Source: Tubiluchus corallicola (lineage: Eukaryota > Priapulida > Priapulimorpha > Priapulimorphida > Tubiluchidae). Taken from it: a stretch of 28,491 nucleotides of DNA. Shown in pieces: positions 21,332-28,491 of this stretch. The position numbers were made by a program, and so were the translations under genes. Below the pieces are notes generated by a model, which saw nothing but the letters and a program-made list of their open reading frames with translations, was not told the DNA's origin and did not search any database. The DNA is taken from the NCBI GenBank assembly GCA_030141605.1, contig JAQGDQ010000314.1, positions 250,001-278,491 on the forward strand, in the 5' to 3' direction. Position 1 is the first letter of the stretch. Every line of letters starts with the position of its first letter.

Positions 21332-24300
21332 ATGTCCATACAGACTCGTAGTAAAACGGCTAAGATGGAAAAAGCGTTAAAAAGTACATATGAATCAGGA
21401 GACGAACAACATCTTTCTGATACTGAAACTGAATTTGAGGCAGAAACTTTGGATCAAACTTCATCTGTTGATCCGCTTCCCTCAGATGGTTATCAAGGGG
21501 TTAAACCTAAGAAGCCTGTTGTTACTGTCACTACTACTGACACGCTAGCTTCGACGACAGCGGCTAAACCTGTAACTACGGGTACGGCTACAATTACTAC
21601 TACAGCTATTCCTTTGCTGCCTACTTCGAATCCTGCAGCTGCGATGAAAATCGAACCCCAGCAAGTGGCGGCCAACGCTAGACTTTCTTCTTTTATGCTT
21701 ATCCGAGCCAAACAAATTGAACAAATACACAAAGATGAACTAGAAGCCAACACTCTTATCTCAGCTTCTTCTAGTGTTATCTCAAGAAACCCCAGTCAAT
21801 ACTTACAGCGGGTTAAAACTTGCATAGCCTCACTCAAGGCCAGACTTCAGAAGATAGACCAATTGTCAGAATCGATCTTGCAACTATCGGACCCCCACTC
21901 TGTGCTTGAGCTTACTGCACGCTATACAGATGAAGACATCTTACTGTCTAACCAAGTGACTTCTCTGATTGCCCAATTAGACATTAAGACTGACAGTGAC
22001 TTACGAACTAGCATCTCACCTCAGTCACCAACTCCATTTCATCAGTCATCATTCAGTTCACCGCATGCTTATAGTAGAATTCCTAAACTTGAGATTAAAC
22101 CATTTAACGGGAACATACTTGAATGGCAAACCTTTTGGTCAATGTTTTCTGATGTTGTTGATTCTAATCCTGATCTGTCTAAAGTTCAAAAATTTCAGCA
22201 TTTAAAATCTAAACTTACAGGTGTTGCTGCTCGCGCAGTCGAGGGTTACATAGTTAATGATTCTAATTATTCTACTGTTATTGATTTATTGAAAGACAGG
22301 TTCGGCTGCCACGAAACGATTATTCAGCGGCATCACAAGGAGTTGACACACCTAGAAAAGTGTGGTGATGGTTTAAAAAATTTACGCAGGTTTTTGGATA
22401 AAATCGAAGTTCATCTCAGATCCATTGAGAGTACAGGTCGCAGCGTTGATAGTTCCTTTGTTGTACCGCTTATAGCCGAGAAACTTCCATATAAGGTGCT
22501 TTCGGCTATTCAAACGACAAAAGACATGACTAAGTCCAAATCGTGGTCAGTGGAAGAGTTACGTAATAGCTTGCGTGACTATGTGATACGACTGGAAGCT
22601 TTAGAAGAACAGCTTCACCGTCAACCTTCCACCCCTTCGTCATGGAAATCGGATCGTCCTAAGCCGGCTAGCACTACTAGAAATGACAGCGTGCTGCAGG
22701 CGGTGGATCGACCAGCTAATGCTGTTAAACGTCCAGGGAATTTCAACAGAGGTAAGCGCTCCTTTTGTATTTACTGCAAAAGTTCTGGACACTTTAATGA
22801 TGACTGTGATGTTTATACAACTATTTCTGCTCGAAAATCTTTGCTAGTTAATCGTTGTTTGAAATGTTTAAATGATAGTCATTATTCTTCACAGTGTAAA
22901 TCATCAGGATTTTGTGCATACTGCAAAGTTCCTGGTCACCACAGAAGCCTCTGTCCGAAGCGTTACCCTCAGGGCAATGTAGAACACAAGAAGTTATCCC
23001 AGCAACAATCTTCGAAGAAACCTTTACTGTCTCAGACAGCTTCCGAAAACGTTCTATACTCATCTGAAGAACGTGTTTTTCTGTTGACAGCTTCCTGCGT
23101 TCTTGGCAACCCTTTTTCGGATGCCAAATTACCCACGCGCTGCTGGATGGATACAGGGAGTCAATGTTCTTACATGACAATGCAGTTTGCCCAACAGCTA
23201 GGTCTCAAGCTCAGTAAACTTGATCATCTCTACCTTGGCACCTTCGGCACTAATAGTGTGCAAAGAGTACCTTGCTATACTTCCAGAGTGAACATGCTTA
23301 CCAAAGACAACAAAACTTTACCGATGGTAGTCCGTGTTGTTGAGACAATCTCTCCCGCCACTCATCGTCTAGTTTTGCCTAATGACATCTCAAATTACTT
23401 GAACCGTACTTATGGGCCATCTTTGGCTGACGACTTCTGTAATACTGACGGCACTTTAACCCGAATTGATTTTCTCCTTGGCAACGACTATTTTTTCGAG
23501 ATACTTAAACCATTAAAAATAGAAGTTATACCAGGATTTTATCTCTTTGATTCTCACCTTGGGTATATTCTTGGAGGCAGAATACCCAATTATCAAATCC
23601 TTGAAACTACACCGCCCCACAAATCCAGTCTTTTGTGCTTTGAACCAGGCGTGAGAACTGATGGTCTAGACGAGCCTCATAATTCTACTAATATTTTTGA
23701 AACAGTTTTTGCTATCTTTGACCACCAAAATAAAAGCAAACCCATTGATGTTGATGTAGACAGGTTCTGGGAATTGGATACAATTGGCATTTCTGACTGT
23801 CCTACCAATTCCGGTGATGTGGAAGCGGAGAAAAATTTCAAAAACACTATAGAGTACAGAGAAGGAAGATATTACGTTTCATGGCCTTGGAGAAAGAGAC
23901 AAGAGGTGCTACCAGATAATTATGCTCTGTCAATTGGTATGTTAAAATCTTGTTTGCGCAGACTCTCCTCCAAACCAGAGTTGTTGGAGAAGTATCATGG
24001 TATTATTCAGGAACAACTTGGCAAGGGAATAATCGAACTTGTGACAGATGACACTATCACAGGTAACACATTACATTATCTTCCTCACCACCCAGTGATA
24101 ACACCACAGCGTGCTAGCACAAAGATACGTATTGTGTATAACGCATCAGCTAAAGCTAATAAGGCTAGTCCTTCTCTCAACGAATGTTTATATAGAGGAG
24201 CTGTACTTATGCCTGACCTATGTGGGATTTTATTACGTTTCAGGATGCATCCGTATGCTATTGTTAGTGATATCGAAAAGGCATTTTTGGCGGTGGGTCT

Positions 24301-27277
24301 TTTAGAGCCTGACCGTGATGTTACACGTTTTTTATGGATTAAAAACCCTAGTAATGTGAGTGTCACACCTGATAACCTACAAATTTTTCGTTTCCAGAGG
24401 GTCCCGTTCGGCATTCTTTGTTCACCGCATCTTCTATCAGGGACTGTACGATATCATTTACAAAAAATGGAAAACGAGGTACCTGCTGCTAAATTGATTT
24501 TACCAAATATCTATGTCGATAATGTCATTTTAGGCGTGAATTCCACAGAAGAGGCAACTTCTTTTTACTTTCAAGCAAAACAACTGTTCTCCTCTGCATC
24601 GATGAACCTTCGTCAATGGGGATCCAACAACAAAGACTTCATCGACTTGGTTCCAAAGGATGACAAAGTTCAATCCACGGAGATCAAAGTACTAGGTTTG
24701 AAGTGGAACACAGAAACGGATACGTTAAGTATTTCTCATAAGCTGCTTCCTAATTTACATAACAGTGTTACTAAACGTGAAATTTTAAAGCAAGTTGCTT
24801 GTTACTTTGACCCACTTGGACTTTTTAGTGCAATTACCCTTAATGCTAAATTGTTTCTTGCAGAACTTTGGAAACTAAAATATGACTGGGATACTTCTTT
24901 GAGTCCTGAATTGGCTGAACGTTGGTTTGATATAGCTGACCATTTGTGTAATATAGTGTTAATAAATTTTCCTAGATGCATTCGTTTTGATCCTATTAAT
25001 GTTTTGCACTTTGAGCTCGCTTGTTTTGCAGACGCTTCAGCAGTTGCTTACAGCGCTGTAATTTATCTTCGCCAGCTACATCATGACGGCACTATTCGCA
25101 CAGATTTGGTCTTCACCAAGACAAGACTGGCTCCAAAGAACACAACAATACCCAGGATGGAGTTGTTGGGAGTTCTAATCTGCGCGAGAGCTGCCAACTT
25201 TGTTCGAGAACAGTTGAAGATAAGTGATGTTATATGCACTATTCTTACTGATTCACAGTGCGTTTTGCACTGGCTTCGCTCAAGTAAACCACTGAGTACA
25301 TTTGTTACTAACAGAGTAAGTGAATTACGCAGCTACAATGATATGATTTTTCGCTATATACCGTCTGAAAACAACATTGCAGACTTTGCCACTAAACCAA
25401 ATTCTGGTGTTCTTAATGAGACCTGGTTTAATGGTCCTGAATTTTTACTTCACGAAAAATCATTGTGGCCTTCTAGTGATCTTCCACCTGTTAATTCAGA
25501 CGAGTTAAAGCAAATCGAGTCAGAAATTAAACTTAATGATTCTTGTACTTTTGCTAAATTTGAATCGTCACTCATGACTGTCGATGCAAATAAGGTAGAT
25601 CTTACCGTGATTTCATTGTCTAACCATTCTTCATTTGTCAGGCTGGTTCGTGTTACATGCCTTGTTCTGAAAGCCATCAGGAAATTTCGTCGTGATCCAG
25701 ATACGTCTCATCGCATCACCTCTCGTGATATGGAACACGCCACCTTGATGTGGGTAAGGCATACTCAATCAGCATTTACACCTGAACAAATAAGGAACTT
25801 CCAAAACCTTGGCCCAATGGTCGATAATGATGGAATAATCAGATGCTGTGGTCGACTTGGTAATCTGGACACCTATGGCTCACGAAAACCTGCGTTGTTA
25901 CCAAAGGACCACCCCTTTACTCTGCTTCTGGTAAGACACTACCATGTAACTCATTTGCATGTTGGAGCAGCTCAAACGTTAGCTCTGATACGTAAAAAGT
26001 ACTGGATACCATCAGGACGCACTGCTGTCCGTAGTGTACTTTCTAAATGCACCATATGTCGTAAAGTCGAAGGAGGTCCTTTCCGTTTACCTAAAATGGC
26101 CGACCTACCTTCAACCCGTTTGTTTGAAAGTCGGTGTTTTCAATACACTGGACTAGATTATATGGGACCAGTGATCACAAAAGAATTTTATGGCGGCAGT
26201 TCCAAGCCAATTTATGAAAAAGCTTGGATTTGTTTGTTCACCTGCCTTACAACCAGAGCAGTACATCTAGAATTAGTAAATAATCTAACAGCTGAACATT
26301 TTCTTATGTGTTTGCGCCGTTTTTTTGGTAGACGTGGATTGCCAGATATTATAATTTCGGATAATTTCTCGTCCTTCAAACTTGCCAAGCAAACGGTTAC
26401 ATACATTTTTGAAAATGCAATTCTAGATTTTTCAGCTTGCAAGGGTGTAGAGTGGAAATTCATCACACAGTTATCACCATGGACTGGCGGATTTTTCGAA
26501 CGGTTAGTTGCTTTGGTGAAGCGTTCTTTGAGAAAGGTAATCGGTAATCATCCTCTTTCACATGCACATCTCAATACTTTGCTTATTGAAATAGAAAATG
26601 TTATCAATAATAGGCCTCTTACTTATATTGATGCTGACATAAATTCTACTCATGCTCTAACTCCTTCAGATTTTCTTAATCAGCAGATCTTGCACACTAT
26701 GCCTGAGATGCACTACAGTGATCCAGACTTTACAGTTGGTAAAGAAACCTCAGCACAGAAGTTACTTGCCTTATGGAAGAAAGGTCAACGGATCCTTAGC
26801 AATTTCTGGCGAATCTGGAAAGATGAGTATCTTCTCAGTCTTAGAGAACAGCATCGCAAATATATTTCTCAACCTAAGGTAACCGTTCCGTTTACTCCTT
26901 GTATAGGGGATGTAGTACTGGTAGAAGACCAAAACCTTCCACGAGGACAGTGGCGCCTTGGCAAAGTTCTTAAATTGAAGCCTAGTGCAGATGGCTTAAT
27001 TCGTAGTGTTGAAATTCTTGTTAATGGTTCCACTTTGAACAGAAATATTAAATGTCTGTACCCCCTTGAATGTCATTTTCATAACTCATCTCATACGACT
27101 TTGACAGACGTTTCGACTGAACACGTGTCTTGTCTTAACAAGAATGATGATGCTGCTTCCATTTCAGATGCGGATTCTTCACCTCTACCTGTCAGCGAAC
27201 GTCCAAAGAGAGAAGCCGCCAAAAAGGCAAGAAAATGGCTAACAGATGTCAGCACCGACTTATTATCTAGTGATTAG
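21332..27277 (+). CDS. BEL/Pao gag-pol polyprotein
   Basis: One uninterrupted frame of 1981 codons, normal size for BEL/Pao. After a Thr-rich N-terminus comes a DUF1759-type gag region (about 250-400). Three CX2CX4HX4C zinc knuckles follow, the first at Cys479-Cys492. The aspartic protease has Asp607-Thr-Gly-Ser. The reverse transcriptase (about 880-1080) has Asp980 in VSDIEKAF and YVDN at 1061-1064, where many elements have YVDD. RNase H carries Asp1234, Glu1277, Asp1307 and Asp1351. The integrase has a zinc domain (His1536-1543 cluster, Cys1573, Cys1576) and the triad Asp1609, Asp1677, Glu1723. DUF5641 (about 1855-1920, IGDVVLVEDQ) closes pol. The first ATG of the frame is used as start. 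No frameshift or stop interrupts it, so the element may encode working enzymes; whether it is active cannot be seen. Confidence 0.96.
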   Translation: MSIQTRSKTAKMEKALKSTYESGDEQHLSDTETEFEAETLDQTSSVDPLPSDGYQGVKPKKPVVTVTTTDTLASTTAAKPVTTGTATITTTAIPLLPTSNPAAAMKIEPQQVAANARLSSFMLIRAKQIEQIHKDELEANTLISASSSVISRNPSQYLQRVKTCIASLKARLQKIDQLSESILQLSDPHSVLELTARYTDEDILLSNQVTSLIAQLDIKTDSDLRTSISPQSPTPFHQSSFSSPHAYSRIPKLEIKPFNGNILEWQTFWSMFSDVVDSNPDLSKVQKFQHLKSKLTGVAARAVEGYIVNDSNYSTVIDLLKDRFGCHETIIQRHHKELTHLEKCGDGLKNLRRFLDKIEVHLRSIESTGRSVDSSFVVPLIAEKLPYKVLSAIQTTKDMTKSKSWSVEELRNSLRDYVIRLEALEEQLHRQPSTPSSWKSDRPKPASTTRNDSVLQAVDRPANAVKRPGNFNRGKRSFCIYCKSSGHFNDDCDVYTTISARKSLLVNRCLKCLNDSHYSSQCKSSGFCAYCKVPGHHRSLCPKRYPQGNVEHKKLSQQQSSKKPLLSQTASENVLYSSEERVFLLTASCVLGNPFSDAKLPTRCWMDTGSQCSYMTMQFAQQLGLKLSKLDHLYLGTFGTNSVQRVPCYTSRVNMLTKDNKTLPMVVRVVETISPATHRLVLPNDISNYLNRTYGPSLADDFCNTDGTLTRIDFLLGNDYFFEILKPLKIEVIPGFYLFDSHLGYILGGRIPNYQILETTPPHKSSLLCFEPGVRTDGLDEPHNSTNIFETVFAIFDHQNKSKPIDVDVDRFWELDTIGISDCPTNSGDVEAEKNFKNTIEYREGRYYVSWPWRKRQEVLPDNYALSIGMLKSCLRRLSSKPELLEKYHGIIQEQLGKGIIELVTDDTITGNTLHYLPHHPVITPQRASTKIRIVYNASAKANKASPSLNECLYRGAVLMPDLCGILLRFRMHPYAIVSDIEKAFLAVGLLEPDRDVTRFLWIKNPSNVSVTPDNLQIFRFQRVPFGILCSPHLLSGTVRYHLQKMENEVPAAKLILPNIYVDNVILGVNSTEEATSFYFQAKQLFSSASMNLRQWGSNNKDFIDLVPKDDKVQSTEIKVLGLKWNTETDTLSISHKLLPNLHNSVTKREILKQVACYFDPLGLFSAITLNAKLFLAELWKLKYDWDTSLSPELAERWFDIADHLCNIVLINFPRCIRFDPINVLHFELACFADASAVAYSAVIYLRQLHHDGTIRTDLVFTKTRLAPKNTTIPRMELLGVLICARAANFVREQLKISDVICTILTDSQCVLHWLRSSKPLSTFVTNRVSELRSYNDMIFRYIPSENNIADFATKPNSGVLNETWFNGPEFLLHEKSLWPSSDLPPVNSDELKQIESEIKLNDSCTFAKFESSLMTVDANKVDLTVISLSNHSSFVRLVRVTCLVLKAIRKFRRDPDTSHRITSRDMEHATLMWVRHTQSAFTPEQIRNFQNLGPMVDNDGIIRCCGRLGNLDTYGSRKPALLPKDHPFTLLLVRHYHVTHLHVGAAQTLALIRKKYWIPSGRTAVRSVLSKCTICRKVEGGPFRLPKMADLPSTRLFESRCFQYTGLDYMGPVITKEFYGGSSKPIYEKAWICLFTCLTTRAVHLELVNNLTAEHFLMCLRRFFGRRGLPDIIISDNFSSFKLAKQTVTYIFENAILDFSACKGVEWKFITQLSPWTGGFFERLVALVKRSLRKVIGNHPLSHAHLNTLLIEIENVINNRPLTYIDADINSTHALTPSDFLNQQILHTMPEMHYSDPDFTVGKETSAQKLLALWKKGQRILSNFWRIWKDEYLLSLREQHRKYISQPKVTVPFTPCIGDVVLVEDQNLPRGQWRLGKVLKLKPSADGLIRSVEILVNGSTLNRNIKCLYPLECHFHNSSHTTLTDVSTEHVSCLNKNDDAASISDADSSPLPVSERPKREAAKKARKWLTDVSTDLLSSD

Positions 27278-27912
27278 TGAATAGTAGTAGTGACAGACTT
27301 TGAACTCTCGTTTGTTGATCCAGTACGTCATGGTTATGCTGATGCAGTTGGTTTCCTGATTGGTTCAGGGCCCGTTCCAATTATGGTTACTAGTTGCGGT
27401 TATGATGGTTATGGTTATGTCAGTCACAGGTTATGGCAATGGTTACACTGCTATGCAGCTGATGGATGGAGTTCATGCCACACTACGTTTGCTATATGGA
27501 GTCTAAGACAATATTAGCTATTATAAATTGTCCTGTCTTCATTTGTAAATATTGTAAAATACTTAGATTGCATAAAAAATCACCCCCAAAAACAATATAA
27601 AACACAAAACTAAATAGATAGTGTTCTTGCATTGTAACCATGTATAATCACAGATAGCCTGTGCTAGTTTATATAATTTTTGATATTTATTTGGATGTGC
27701 CTTTAAGGTACTTATTTTGATTTTTCTCACCCATATATTTTGACACATAACTTACGCATGTATTTGATACAGTATTTGAGATAGATGGTAGGTTTTTGCA
27801 GGTTTCTCTGTGATCGTTATTTAGTTGTCTAGCATTTTACTACCTGATAGGATTGAGCAAGTTGTTTATTACTTGAACCTTGAACTTAAAATTTTTGTTT
27901 TCGTTTCCAGAG
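27278..27912 (+). other. Noncoding 3' region of the BEL element
   Basis: The gag-pol stop is followed by a cluster of stops. An open stretch at 27290-27517 has no family resemblance and contains GGTTATGATGGTTATGGTTA-type repetition. The last 25 bases before the 3' LTR are T-rich and end TTTCGTTTCCAGAG; a standard polypurine tract is not visible. Confidence 0.7.
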
Positions 27913-28491
27913 TGTCACGGATTCCCGTGATTGAATTCTACTCTACAGCATTGTAAACTAGTTTATTCCGGTTCTATAACCTTTGCAAATTTATCTAGAG
28001 TGATTCAATTAGGTTAACCTTGAGTTATTCATACGGGCTTCATTCCGAAGCTATAAATTCCTTCGTCACCATTGTACAGGTGAGCATTTGACGGTTGCTT
28101 TTCCTACAAGCAGACGTCAAATGGTCCGCCTAATTCGTTAGGTGAATTTTTTTCCCCCTTTCTTTAATAGTTTTTTTTTTTGGTTATGTGCTGATGTGTA
28201 TCTATAATTAGATTTACTGCTGTTATAAGAAGTAACTATGTAATTGCGACAAATCTTGTGAATTGAATAAACTTTATTTGGGTGGCCACTCCTTTTTAAA
28301 CCAATGGTTATGCGGTTTTTGTTAAGAGTTAAAATTTAGTCTAAATTATATGTTTCAGTAACAGCAAACCATTCTAATTATCAACTCGTAGACTTAAGCG
28401 TTATGCACCTTTCTATAAAAAAAATACACTAGACTATATACACTTCCACGTAATTGTTTAACTAAGAACCAGGCCGACGTCTCTCCCACAA
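27913..28491 (+). repeat. 3' LTR of the BEL element (truncated by window end)
   Basis: It begins TGTCACGG and aligns to the 5' LTR to the last base of the window, where about 29 bp of the LTR should remain. TATAAA is at 28052-28057 and AATAAA at 28266-28271. Confidence 0.95.

Larger units (their letters stand above)
19998..28491 (+). mobile_element. Full-length BEL/Pao LTR retrotransposon (3' end cut by the window)
   Basis: Layout: 5' LTR 19998-20601, candidate primer-binding site 20602-20617, long leader, one gag-pol frame 21332-27277, a 635-bp noncoding 3' part, and 3' LTR from 27913 running off the window. The domain order protease, reverse transcriptase, RNase H, integrase, DUF5641, with a DUF1759-type gag, identifies BEL/Pao. 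The two LTR copies differ by about seven substitutions and five small indels over ~575 bp, so insertion was fairly recent. The host gene ATXN10 runs the opposite way, and the element lies in its intron. No envelope-like frame is seen. Confidence 0.95.

Noticed and set aside
22848-23180. Antisense frames inside gag-pol (also 21493-21753 and 24085-24414)
   Set aside because: Shadows of the strong + strand frame.
27290-27517. 75-codon frame after gag-pol, possible envelope or accessory gene
   Set aside because: No signal peptide, membrane segment or family match; repetitive GGTTATG content.
1-28491. CRISPR arrays, bacterial operons, tRNA or rRNA genes
   Set aside because: No regular spacer-repeat arrays, no ribosome-binding-site-led gene series and no tRNA or rRNA motifs were seen; the window is eukaryotic.

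Overview
This is a piece of an AT-rich animal genome. The genes are split by introns with GT-AG splice signals, one of them is a Wnt ligand (a metazoan-only family), and there are microsatellites, MITEs and an LTR retrotransposon of the BEL/Pao group. The species cannot be read from the sequence. An invertebrate is most likely: an intact BEL element with nearly identical LTRs would be unexpected in a mammal or bird.

Two host genes are present, both cut by the window. On the + strand, 2235-2720 is the terminal coding exon of a Wnt gene, best matched to the Wnt7 subfamily. On the - strand, eight exons between 19924 and 8889 encode the last ~340 residues of ataxin-10 (ATXN10). These exons were found by joining short open stretches: every internal junction has GT/AG, the phases agree at all seven junctions, and the joined protein reads through to the ATXN10 C-terminal motif. 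The remaining 5' exons lie beyond the right edge. The two genes converge tail to tail with ~6.2 kb between their stop codons. From memory, human WNT7B and ATXN10 on chromosome 22 have the same neighbourhood and orientation, so this looks like an ancient linkage.

The ATXN10 introns carry several mobile elements. 9623-9958 is a solo LTR with a perfect 5-bp target duplication. 16080-16550 is a pogo/Tigger-like MITE flanked by TA. 18629-19137 is a hAT-like MITE flanked by an 8-bp duplication. From 19998 to the end of the window there is a full-length BEL/Pao retrotransposon antisense to ATXN10, with two ~600-bp LTRs and one intact 1981-codon gag-pol frame. It begins only 73 bp from an ATXN10 splice acceptor.

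The space between the genes (2721-8888) has no recognisable coding sequence. It holds a CA/TA microsatellite, a 121-bp near-perfect foldback (5299-5419), a ~414-bp almost pure purine tract (6033-6446) and a short pyrimidine tract (7220-7272). The first 2.2 kb is probably Wnt intron and shows no recognisable exon.
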